Shown here piece after piece: positions 1 through 5,470 of a DNA stretch of 6,943 nucleotides (positions within the stretch are counted from its first letter, which is position 1; each line of letters starts with the position of its first letter). The notes under the pieces were generated by a model. It searched no databases. It was not told the DNA's origin and saw only the letters and a program-made list of their open reading frames with translations. The stretch is from contig CAMZAY010000060.1 of the NCBI GenBank assembly GCA_947304365.1, positions 1-6,943 on the forward strand, written 5' to 3'. The DNA comes from an uncultured Clostridia bacterium. GTDB lineage: Bacteria; Bacillota; Clostridia; Christensenellales; CAG-138. The translations under genes were made by a program, and so were the position numbers.

Positions 1-1161
1 AAGGCTTATTCGAGCACCGCAGCCAACGAGAACGCGCTTCTTATAAACACCTCCGAAGCGGTCACGATAAACGATCCGACCGTCACCAAAACGGGCGACG
101 CGGACGGCGGCGATAATTCGAGCTTCTACGGAGTCGGCGCGGCGGTGCTCGCAATGGGCGGCACGACGACGACCATTACCGGCGGCACGATAACCACCGG
201 CGCTTTCGGCGCGAACGGCGTGTTCTCCTACGGCGGGAATGGCGGCATGAACGGCGCAGAGGGCGACGGGACCACCGTTATAATACGCGGCACGACCATC
301 GTGACGACCGGTTCCGGCTCCGGCGGCATAATGACCACCGGCGGCGGCAGGACCTACGCGTACGATCTTAACGTCACCACGAGCGGACAGTCCTCCGCGC
401 CCATCCGCTCCGACCGCGGCGGCGGCATAGTCGTTGTCGACGGCGGCACTTATACCTCGAACGGGCTCGGCTCTCCCGCCATATACTCCACGGCGGATAT
501 CACCGTGTCGAAGGCGAAGCTCGTTTCCAATCTTTCGGAGGGCGTCTGCATAGAGGGACTCAATTCGATCACCCTCAACAACTGCGAGCTCACCGCCAAC
601 AACACCAAATGCAACGGCAGCGCAACGTTCAACGACACAATAATGATCTATCAGTCGATGTCGGGCGACGCGGCGAGCGGCACCTCCGCCTTCAACATGA
701 TGGGCGGCACGCTTACGAGCAAAAACGGGCACGTTTTCCACGTGACCAACACCAGCGCGGTGATCACGTTAAACGGCGTTAAGATAGTCAACGAGGACGC
801 GGGGAAGGTTCTCCTCTCCGTCTGCGCCGACGGCTGGTCGGGCGGCTCGAACGCCGCCGTGCTCCGCGCCGTGGGGCAGGCGCTTGACGGCAATATCCTC
901 GTCGGAAGCAACTCACGGCTCACGCTCGAGCTTACGGAGGGATCGTCGTTTACCGGCATGATAGGCGGGAACATCGTGAACGCGAAGGGCGCGACCGTCT
1001 CGACCGAGGTCGGCGAGGTCTCCGTCACCATAGACGCTTCGAGCACCTGGACGCTCACGGGAGACATCTATATCACCGGGTTTACCGGCGACGCGTCGAG
1101 CATCATCTCCAACGGCTACGCGCTGTACGTCAACGGCGTGAAGCTGACGGGAACAAGGTAA
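1..1161 (+). CDS. Secreted right-handed beta-helix (adhesin-like) protein, 5'-truncated by the window edge
   Basis: The frame is open from base 1 and ends at TAA 1159-1161, so 386 C-terminal residues are visible; the ATG at 145 is internal, not the start. The protein is rich in Gly, Thr, Ser and Asn. It has repeated short beta-strand/turn units such as TTTITGGTITTGAFGANGVF, VVVDGGTYTSNG and SITLNNCELTANN, typical of right-handed parallel beta-helices (pectin-lyase-like fold). It ends with a WTLTGDIYITGFTGD-like stretch followed by GYALYVNG. From memory, this arrangement matches a widespread family of secreted Firmicutes proteins of unknown role, perhaps surface attachment or glycan contact. 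A signal peptide would lie outside the window. No LPXTG motif, C-terminal membrane segment or dockerin is visible, so the anchoring mode is unknown. It stands alone and converges on the minus-strand gene ending at 1220. The fold is fairly certain; the function is not assigned. Confidence 0.85.
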   Translation, partial: KAYSSTAANENALLINTSEAVTINDPTVTKTGDADGGDNSSFYGVGAAVLAMGGTTTTITGGTITTGAFGANGVFSYGGNGGMNGAEGDGTTVIIRGTTIVTTGSGSGGIMTTGGGRTYAYDLNVTTSGQSSAPIRSDRGGGIVVVDGGTYTSNGLGSPAIYSTADITVSKAKLVSNLSEGVCIEGLNSITLNNCELTANNTKCNGSATFNDTIMIYQSMSGDAASGTSAFNMMGGTLTSKNGHVFHVTNTSAVITLNGVKIVNEDAGKVLLSVCADGWSGGSNAAVLRAVGQALDGNILVGSNSRLTLELTEGSSFTGMIGGNIVNAKGATVSTEVGEVSVTIDASSTWTLTGDIYITGFTGDASSIISNGYALYVNGVKLTGTR

Positions 1162-1179
1162 GTAAACAGCATGAAAAAG

Positions 1180-1216
1180 CCCCGCCGTTCAAGCAAAACG
1201 GCGGGGTCGTTTTTTT
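1180..1216. terminator. Bidirectional rho-independent terminator
   Basis: A perfect 10-bp GC-rich stem (CCCCGCCGTT at 1180-1189 with AACGGCGGGG at 1197-1206) encloses a 7-base loop. It is followed by TCG and seven T on the plus strand, and flanked on the left by five A (1174-1178), which become a T tract on the minus strand. It therefore can stop both the beta-helix gene and the convergent DUF3795 gene, whose stop is only 13 bases away. Confidence 0.9.
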
Positions 1217-1219
1217 CTG

Positions 1220-1558
1220 TCAAAGCGCTGTATCAAGGTTTTCGCGCGCTTCCGCGCTGTTCGAGGTGATCATGCGGAGCTTATCGCAGGAGGCTTTTTC
1301 GGCGCAGCTCCCGCAGAAGGGCACGGCTTTTTCAAGCGCGCACTGCCGGATAGCGCAAAGGGACTCGCAGAAGGGCGTTTTCCTGCCCGCGGCGCGGCAG
1401 CCCTCGCAGTTTATCATCTCGGGCGTTATTGAAACTCCGTTAAGCTCCGACCAAAGCGAAGCCACCTTCTTCCGCAAGGCGTCGTCGTTGTTTTTCGTCG
1501 CGGCGAACGCCTCGCATTTTTCGCAGTCAAGACCGCAGTAAGCGATAAGCTCTTTCAT
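1220..1558 (-). CDS. DUF3795-type cysteine-rich small protein
   Basis: This is a 112-residue cytoplasmic protein with no signal or membrane segment. It begins MKELIAYCGLDCEKCEAF, the diagnostic opening of the DUF3795 family (C-G-x-D-C-x2-C). It carries eleven cysteines (positions 8, 12, 15, 51, 54, 64, 68, 73, 82, 85, 91), paired in C-x2-C and C-x3-C spacings that suggest zinc or an iron-sulfur cluster; metal binding is inference and the family has no established function. The frame stays open upstream, but the ATG at 1558 is chosen because a strong GGGAGGG Shine-Dalgarno site lies just before it and the family homology begins there. It starts 23 bases after the exporter gene stop, so the two are almost certainly co-transcribed, and it ends at the shared terminator at 1180-1216. 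Confidence 0.88.
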   Translation of the reverse strand: MKELIAYCGLDCEKCEAFAATKNNDDALRKKVASLWSELNGVSITPEMINCEGCRAAGRKTPFCESLCAIRQCALEKAVPFCGSCAEKASCDKLRMITSNSAEARENLDTAL

Positions 1559-1581
1559 ATTCCCTCCCGTTCCGCGTGGGA

Positions 1582-2814
1582 TCAGCGTTTCTTTTTTTTC
1601 ATTAGCTTCGCCGCGCCGAGCACGTATTTCATGCCCGCCTCGACGATCATAAGGCCCATAACTATACCGAACGCGGTGCTTAAAAGTTTTGTCCCGCCCG
1701 ACGCGGCAAGCGCCTTGTCGCCCGAGACGAGCCCGTGCATCATCTGGTAAAGCGACGAGCCCGGCGCGAGCGGCAGTACACCGATCGTCACGAAGATCGT
1801 CGCGGGGGCCTTTTCCACCCTTGCCATTATCTGCGAGTATATGCAGCAGAACGCCGCGGCGATGAGCCTGCAAAGGAAGTTGGAGCTGATAAAGCTCGAG
1901 GCGGCAAGGTATGCGCCTACCATCAGAACGCCGCCGAGGGCGCACGCCGCAAGGCGCCTTCCCCTAACGCCGAACCAAAGCGCAAAGCCCAGGCAGATTA
2001 TCACCGCGAATACGAGCAGGAGTATCGCCCCGGGCTGCGCCGCCTCCGCTTCGGCGGGGACCCACCCCCTCAAAACGTAAAGCGGCACGGCTATGCCGAG
2101 CGCGATCCCGAGTGCGCCCGTGACCGAAAGGGTGATATTCGATATTCCCGAAAGCGGATCAAGGTGGATCAGATCGCGTATGCCGTTTGTCGCCGCAAGG
2201 CCGGATATCAGCATCATTACGACGCTCGCCGTTATCAGCCCGACGTGATGCCCGAAGCCGAGATGCACGCAGGTGATTATGAAGAATTCGCTCAGCATGG
2301 ACACGGCAAGATTGAGTATAAGCGGGTTCGATTCCCTTCCGGAAAGCCGTCGCACGGCGAACGTGATCAAAAGCGACGCCGCCGCGACGACGAGTATATC
2401 CATAAAGTCGCAGCCGAAGAACCCGGCGAAGCCTATTACGCCGAGTATGCCGGCAAGGTAGGTGATAAACGCGCGGCTCTTCTTTTTGACCGGGACGGCG
2501 GCGAATTCCCCGGCGAACTCTTCCGCGTCGGGTTTTTCGCCGACGACCTTTCTGGAAAGCGAATTGAGCGCGTCCAGCCGACCGAAATCGGTAGCGACGC
2601 CGCGTACGTGGCGGATCTCCGAAAAGACCTCCCCTTCGGGGGAAGTTGCCGTACCCTGAACGGTGGAGGGCACGACCCAGAAATTGACGTTTTCAAAGCC
2701 GTAGCTCTCGGCAAGCATATAAACGGCGGTCGTCACGCGGCGCGTTTCGCCGCCGCAGCCTATCATGGCCGCGCCGAGATCGAGTATCAGCCCGAATATC
2801 TTACGGTATTCCAT
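1582..2814 (-). CDS. Fused ThrE/YjjP-YjjB-type threonine/serine exporter
   Basis: The 410-residue membrane protein joins both halves of the ThrE family (PF06738 and PF12821) in one chain, as in actinobacterial ThrE; in Escherichia coli they are the separate proteins YjjP and YjjB. The soluble N-terminus carries the family motif GGETRRV (21-27). About five hydrophobic segments follow between residues 115 and 250, then about four to five more between 262 and 405. The second half has the motif GVLPLAPGSSLY (345-356), and the C-terminus is basic (KKKKR). The family exports threonine and serine by proton antiport; for this protein that is inferred, and the lineage may move related small acids such as succinate. 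The ATG at 2814 is the only sensible start. Its ribosome site (AGGA about 12 bases upstream) is weak and distant. A sigma-A-like promoter lies just upstream and the DUF3795 gene just downstream. Confidence 0.9.
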   Translation of the reverse strand: MEYRKIFGLILDLGAAMIGCGGETRRVTTAVYMLAESYGFENVNFWVVPSTVQGTATSPEGEVFSEIRHVRGVATDFGRLDALNSLSRKVVGEKPDAEEFAGEFAAVPVKKKSRAFITYLAGILGVIGFAGFFGCDFMDILVVAAASLLITFAVRRLSGRESNPLILNLAVSMLSEFFIITCVHLGFGHHVGLITASVVMMLISGLAATNGIRDLIHLDPLSGISNITLSVTGALGIALGIAVPLYVLRGWVPAEAEAAQPGAILLLVFAVIICLGFALWFGVRGRRLAACALGGVLMVGAYLAASSFISSNFLCRLIAAAFCCIYSQIMARVEKAPATIFVTIGVLPLAPGSSLYQMMHGLVSGDKALAASGGTKLLSTAFGIVMGLMIVEAGMKYVLGAAKLMKKKKR

Positions 2815-2847
2815 ATCGCTTTCTTTCCTGCGTTTCTTATTAAGGCA

Positions 2848-2876
2848 AGTCTATCATATCCTTCTTTGTTTTTCAA
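2848..2876 (-). promoter_or_regulatory. Candidate sigma-A promoter of the exporter gene
   Basis: Read on the minus strand there is TTGAAA (2876-2871), a 17-base spacer, and TAGACT (2853-2848), in the 99-base gap between the peptidase stop and the exporter start. The -35 box matches five of six consensus bases and the -10 box four of six. No terminator separates this gap from the upstream peptidase gene, so readthrough is also possible. Confidence 0.5.
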
Positions 2877-2913
2877 TCCGGCAGAGGAATAATGCCGTCC
2901 CGGGCGATCGCGG

Positions 2914-3939
2914 TCAAACGACGCCGCTCTCCGAAATACTGAATTCAAGCGCGTCGATATCGAGCTCCGCCTCCGCGCCGTAGGGCAGTATGAAGGTCGG
3001 CGACGAATGCCCAAAGTTGAGCCCGCTCATGACGGGGAGATCAGGCCGCCCGTATTTATCCGAAACGATGCTCCGGATACACTCTGCGAGCGGGGCGAAG
3101 CTGTCCGGCGAACGCAGCTTGCCTATTATCATGCCGCGGATCGCTTCAAGGAAGCCGCTCTGCCCCAGCCAATCGAGAAATACGGTAAGATACTCAACGT
3201 CGCAAAGCTCGGGGATATCCTCGAAAAAGAGTATGCTGCCCTCAAAATCCTTCCTTTCGACGAGCGCAGATCCGTCCGGCGCGCGGAGAGTCCTGATATC
3301 CGCATGACCTCCGAAAAGCTTTCCGCTCACGCGGCCCCTGCCCTGCACGTACTGACAGCCGGGGTTGGGCACGTATGTTTTGAGGGAAGCCCTGTCGGTG
3401 CGGGAACCCGCGCTGAAGGACCATTCGTCGGAGGGCTCGATCGTGCCGAGCGGCGAAGCGTCGAAAAAGGTCTTCACGAACCAGCGGCGGCTGTAGGGAT
3501 GCCAGCGCCCGTTCTCCGCGATCGAGGTGAGGAGATTATCGCCGTAAAAGGTCGAAAGCCCCAGCCGCCAAAGGTAGAGATGGATCGTCATGATATCCGA
3601 ATAGCCGCAGAATATCTTGGGGTTTTCAATGAACGGCTCCGGCTTGAGATAGGGGAGCAGGCGCACGGAGCCGTTCCCGCCTATGTTGGCTATTACCGCC
3701 TTGACGTTTTTGTTCTCAAACGCCCACATAAGGTCGTCCGCACGCGCTTCGGGGTTGTTTTTAAGATATGCGGTCCCCCGCAGCGAGTTGGGCGCGGCGA
3801 CGACCTCGAGTCCAAGCTCGTTAAGGCGCGCGCAGCCCAGCCGGTACTGCCATATTACGCGCGGAGCGCCGGCGCAGCCCCAGGACGGGCTGACCGCGGC
3901 AACGGTATCTCCTTTATTCAGCTTTGGCGGTTTGATCAT
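2914..3939 (-). CDS. S66 family serine peptidase, MccF/LD-carboxypeptidase-like
   Basis: The 341-residue length fits the S66 family. Known members either cleave the L,D-bond of murein tetrapeptides during cytoplasmic cell-wall recycling (LdcA) or hydrolyse microcin C-type acyl-sulfamoyl adenylates for immunity (MccF). The catalytic Ser-Glu-His triad can be assigned: Ser114 in the nucleophile elbow CGYSDI, Glu240 in ILFFEDIPE and His311 in NFGHSSP. The N-terminus (KLNKGDTVAAVSPS) and GGNGS (87-91) are also typical. The segment around STFYGDNLLTSIAENG resembles the MccF side of the family more than E. coli LdcA, so the physiological substrate is uncertain. There is no signal peptide, so it is cytoplasmic. 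The ATG at 3939 has an AGAGG site five bases upstream. It starts 27 bases after the GNAT stop, which indicates co-transcription. Confidence 0.92.
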   Translation of the reverse strand: MIKPPKLNKGDTVAAVSPSWGCAGAPRVIWQYRLGCARLNELGLEVVAAPNSLRGTAYLKNNPEARADDLMWAFENKNVKAVIANIGGNGSVRLLPYLKPEPFIENPKIFCGYSDIMTIHLYLWRLGLSTFYGDNLLTSIAENGRWHPYSRRWFVKTFFDASPLGTIEPSDEWSFSAGSRTDRASLKTYVPNPGCQYVQGRGRVSGKLFGGHADIRTLRAPDGSALVERKDFEGSILFFEDIPELCDVEYLTVFLDWLGQSGFLEAIRGMIIGKLRSPDSFAPLAECIRSIVSDKYGRPDLPVMSGLNFGHSSPTFILPYGAEAELDIDALEFSISESGVV

Positions 3940-3966
3940 ACGAACCTCTTTTCACAGGCGGCAAAG

Positions 3967-4407
3967 TCAAAATGTCTTGAAAAACGACGCAAGCTCCGTA
4001 AGCTCGTCAAAGCCGAGCTTCTTATAAAATCCGTAGGCGGGCATATTCCTGTCGGTCATAAGGAAGACGGTGTTTATACCGCGTTTTTTAAGCTCGGCTT
4101 CAATAAGCGAAAAGAACTCCTTGCCGACGCCCCTTCCCTGATATTCCGCGCGGAGACACAGCTCCTCGATAAAATACTCGGTACCGCCGCACCAATGCTT
4201 GATCTTGCCAACGGAAACGCCGGCAAGAAGATCCCCGTCGAACAGCCCGTACACGAGCGAGCCGCGGACCTCGGTAAGATCCCGCAGGTAATTATCAAGC
4301 TGCTTTTCGTCGCTCCAATCCTCATTCCAGGGCGGCGCGCCGAATACTTCCCCAAGCATGCGCTTTATCTCTTCGAAAAAGGTCTGATCGATTTCTTTTA
4401 TGTACAT
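3967..4407 (-). CDS. GNAT family N-acetyltransferase
   Basis: This is a 146-residue single-domain acetyltransferase using acetyl-CoA. Motif A, the pyrophosphate-binding loop, is YQGRGVGKEF (89-98, Q/R-x-x-G-x-G/A), preceded by the beta4 strand EYFIEELCLRAE (77-88). The C-terminal half has the family element AYGFYKKLGF (124-133). The N-terminal PPWNEDW is common in a GNAT group whose acceptors are mostly unknown. The frame is open far upstream, but the ATG at 4407 is chosen because it has a GAGGGAG ribosome site and the domain begins there. It lies between the lipoprotein (77 bases upstream) and the S66 peptidase (27 bases downstream). S66 and GNAT pairs can act in peptide or antibiotic detoxification, or in wall turnover; that reading is inference and the acceptor substrate cannot be told from the sequence. 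Confidence 0.9.
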   Translation of the reverse strand: MYIKEIDQTFFEEIKRMLGEVFGAPPWNEDWSDEKQLDNYLRDLTEVRGSLVYGLFDGDLLAGVSVGKIKHWCGGTEYFIEELCLRAEYQGRGVGKEFFSLIEAELKKRGINTVFLMTDRNMPAYGFYKKLGFDELTELASFFKTF

Positions 4408-4429
4408 AATGCTCCCTCGACTGTCGACC

Positions 4430-4439
4430 GCGTTAACGC
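4430..4439. repeat. 10-bp palindrome between lipoprotein and GNAT genes
   Basis: GCGTTAACGC is a perfect palindrome lying 22 bases upstream of the GNAT start, with GTCGAC next to it. It could be a small operator or a chance palindrome. No convincing promoter was found with it. Confidence 0.2.
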
Positions 4440-4484
4440 TATAGGCGCGGAGGGATCCGCAGTCGGTCCTTTCCGGGGCCGCGG

Positions 4485-4967
4485 TCAACGGAATTCTATT
4501 TTTGAGGCAACGTCCCAGGTATCGCTGACGGGCTCGATGTCCTCCACCCGGATCACCCATTTGCCGTCGCCGTATTTTGAAGCGACAACTTTGGAACGCA
4601 CGCCCTCGCGTTCGTCGTTCGGGCGGACGGCTCCGTCCATCATAATGGTAACGCTCGAGCAGTATTTTTTGCTGCTGAACCAATCGCCGTAAAGCGTCTT
4701 CTCCGTCTCGTCGGAGATCGCCTTCTCAACGACGACCCTCACGAATTCGACGGCGCCGCGTTCTTCGTCATCCGATTCCCAGTCGCGGTCGAGCCACAGG
4801 TGGGTCTCCCTCTGCCAGAATTCCTCCGACGCTGCCAGTTCCTTGAATTCGTCATAAAGCCTTTGGGTCTCGGATTCCTTAAGGCTGCCTCTCGGATCGC
4901 AGCCCGCAAAGAAAACGATAAGCGCCGCCAGCAATGCGGCCGTAAATATCAAAGCGGATCTTTTCAC
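4485..4967 (-). CDS. Small lipoprotein of unknown function
   Basis: This 160-residue protein starts with a classic type II signal: basic MKR, a hydrophobic stretch through FFAG, then Cys23. The lipobox FAGC has an unusual Phe at -3 but is otherwise normal, so the mature protein is expected to be lipid-anchored on the outer face of the membrane. The mature part is hydrophilic and acidic: a Glu-rich helix (about 30-55) that may be coiled, then an alternating strand pattern (SSVTIMMDGAVRP, SKVVASKYGDGKWVIRVED). This resembles small secreted domains such as NTF2-like or DUF-type lipoproteins, but I do not recognise the family. The start is GTG at 4967, with a perfect AGGAGG seven bases upstream; an ATG inside that site is out of frame. 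A strong promoter precedes it, so it is probably the first gene of the lipoprotein-GNAT-peptidase operon. Confidence 0.82.
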   Translation of the reverse strand: MKRSALIFTAALLAALIVFFAGCDPRGSLKESETQRLYDEFKELAASEEFWQRETHLWLDRDWESDDEERGAVEFVRVVVEKAISDETEKTLYGDWFSSKKYCSSVTIMMDGAVRPNDEREGVRSKVVASKYGDGKWVIRVEDIEPVSDTWDVASKIEFR

Positions 4968-5001
4968 GGTGCATCCTCCTCAAATGTCGGTTTATGCATT
5001 G

Positions 5002-5030
5002 ATTTTAGCACGGATACTATGAGAAATCAA
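5002..5030 (-). promoter_or_regulatory. Sigma-A promoter of the lipoprotein operon
   Basis: Minus-strand TTGATT (5030-5025) and TAAAAT (5007-5002) are separated by exactly 17 bases and lie about 35 bases upstream of the GTG start. The -10 box matches five of six consensus bases and the -35 box four of six. It lies downstream of the tRNA terminators, so it can drive the lipoprotein, GNAT and peptidase genes independently. Confidence 0.7.
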
Positions 5031-5176
5031 CGATCGTCTTCAGATCATGAGAATGAACGGCGCGGTCGACCGGAGCCAACTGCTTGTCATCCTTTGCATA
5101 CTGAAAAAGCCAAGCCGTTGGCTTTTTCTTAACGGCGTCCGCCCTTTCGGGGTTCGATCCCCTATTCTCAACTATA
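5020..5176. other. Structured intergenic segment, possible interspersed repeat or tRNA-like remnant
   Basis: The stretch between the lipoprotein promoter and the tRNA terminator holds dense palindromic structure: CGGTCGACCG (5062-5071), the 11-bp hairpin at 5103-5128, and GGGGTTCGATCCCC (5149-5162), a T-arm look-alike. TGAGAAT (5048-5054) is complementary to ATTCTCA (5164-5170), which directly abuts the T-arm-like hairpin as an acceptor strand would. No anticodon arm can be drawn, so it is not a normal tRNA. An open minus-strand frame (5253-5017) runs through the tRNA gene and is not regarded as a protein gene. It may be a repeat unit inserted beside the tRNA, which the sequence alone cannot settle. 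Confidence 0.35.
5103..5128. terminator. Symmetric hairpin, likely bidirectional terminator
   Basis: An 11-bp perfect stem (GAAAAAGCCAA with TTGGCTTTTTC) closes on a four-base loop, GCCG. Because the stem carries A5 on one side and T5 on the other, it reads as an intrinsic terminator in both directions. On the minus strand it would act as a back-up stop after the tRNA-Ala transcript, shielding the lipoprotein promoter from readthrough. Confidence 0.65.
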
Positions 5177-5195
5177 CCACGAAAACAGGCAGGTC
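5149..5195 (+). repeat. Inverted partial copy of the tRNA-Ala 3' end and flank
   Basis: The plus strand reads GGGGTTCGA-TCCCCTAT, then TCTC, five extra bases (AACTA), and ACCACGAAAACAGGCAGGTC. The minus strand of 5199-5238, the tRNA-Ala T arm, acceptor 3' strand, CCA and trailer, reads almost the same without the five extra bases. About 40 positions agree, including some 16 bases of non-tRNA flank, so general tRNA conservation does not explain it. Both copies face each other across a three-base centre (5196-5198). Confidence 0.75.
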
Positions 5196-5218
5196 GTAGA
5201 CCTGCCTGTTTTCGTGGT
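5176..5218 (-). terminator. Terminator hairpin that overlaps the tRNA-Ala CCA end
   Basis: A perfect 20-bp inverted repeat (5176-5195 with 5199-5218) encloses a three-base loop. On the minus strand the left arm is the tRNA discriminator base, CCA and trailer; the right arm carries a TTTT run. It probably ends tRNA transcription and may also mark the 3' end for processing. Unusually, the stem includes the mature CCA rather than beginning downstream of it. Confidence 0.65.
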
Positions 5219-5290
5219 GGAGCATAGGGGATTCGAACCCCTGACCTCAACATTGCGAACGTTGCGCGCTACCAACTGTGCTAATGCCCC
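5215..5290 (-). tRNA. tRNA-Ala (anticodon CGC), CCA encoded
   Basis: The 76-base minus-strand gene folds fully. The acceptor stem GGGGCAT pairs with ATGCTCC and contains the G3-U70 wobble that defines alanine tRNAs. The anticodon stem CAACG/TGTTG holds loop TTCGCAA with anticodon CGC (plus positions 5257-5255), which reads GCG. The T arm is AGGGG-TTCGAAT-CCCCT, and the discriminator A is followed by an encoded CCA (5217-5215). The D stem GCAC/GCGC has one A-C mismatch, which still looks functional. A GCG-reading tRNA suits the GC-rich codon use of the neighbouring genes. It has its own promoter and no adjacent tRNA or rRNA genes. Confidence 0.95.
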
Positions 5291-5302
5291 AAGACAAAAT
5301 GT

Positions 5303-5331
5303 ATTATAGCGCCAAACCCGGCTAAATGCAA
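5303..5331 (-). promoter_or_regulatory. Sigma-A promoter of tRNA-Ala
   Basis: Minus-strand TTGCAT (5331-5326), a 17-base spacer and a perfect TATAAT (5308-5303) lie 12 bases upstream of the tRNA 5' end. This leaves a very short leader to be removed by RNase P. The AT-rich block at 5335-5350 just upstream could act as an UP element. Confidence 0.8.
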
Positions 5332-5384
5332 GGATTTTTTTCATATATGATTCGCGGGCGGCGCAAATAAAAGTTTAAAGGGTA

Positions 5385-5448
5385 TTGCGCGTTTTCACTT
5401 TAAGCACTATGGTATGATTAGGCACAAGGTATAGTGTGAAAATCATAC
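5385..5448 (+). promoter_or_regulatory. Promoter and nested inverted repeats upstream of the Spo0A-like gene
   Basis: An extended -10 element, TGG-TATGAT (5410-5418), is the best promoter candidate; TTTTCA (5392-5397), 15 bases upstream, is only a weak -35. Three inverted repeats surround it: TTTTCAC (5392-5398) with GTGAAAA (5436-5442), CACTAT (5405-5410) with ATAGTG (5431-5436), and GTATGATT (5412-5419) with AATCATAC (5441-5448). The last overlaps the -10 itself. The TGTGAAA half-site is loosely like the Spo0A box TGTCGAA. Autoregulation by the encoded protein is a reasonable inference but is not shown. Confidence 0.45.
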
Positions 5449-5470
5449 AAAAGCATTGGGGGGACACAAA

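Noticed and set aside
145..147. ATG at 145 as the start of the beta-helix gene
   Set aside because: The frame continues open with family-like sequence from base 1, and no ribosome site precedes this codon.
1559..1945. N-terminal extension of the DUF3795 frame into the exporter gene
   Set aside because: Family homology and a strong ribosome site place the start at 1558; the extension only re-reads the exporter sequence in another frame.
1735..2892. Plus-strand open frame of 385 codons opposite the exporter
   Set aside because: Its product is Arg/Lys/His/Tyr-rich and low in hydrophobic segments, and it is the antisense shadow of a clear membrane protein.
4408..4683. N-terminal extension of the GNAT frame into the lipoprotein gene
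   Set aside because: The extra residues are Arg-rich and unlike the family, while the ATG at 4407 has a good ribosome site.
3007..4692. Very long plus-strand open frame (561 codons) opposite the peptidase and GNAT genes
   Set aside because: It lies antisense to two well-supported genes, has no recognisable domain, and long antisense frames are expected in GC-rich coding DNA.
5017..5253. Minus-strand open frame of 78 codons across the tRNA-Ala 3' half and the downstream hairpins
   Set aside because: It begins inside the tRNA gene, passes through the inverted repeats and has no ribosome site; it is best explained by structured non-coding DNA.
5329..5357. Possible SigH-type promoter (AGGATTT at 5331-5337) directed toward the Spo0A-like gene
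   Set aside because: The -35-like box is suggestive, but no GAAT-type -10 box occurs at the correct spacing, and the T run overlaps the tRNA upstream region.
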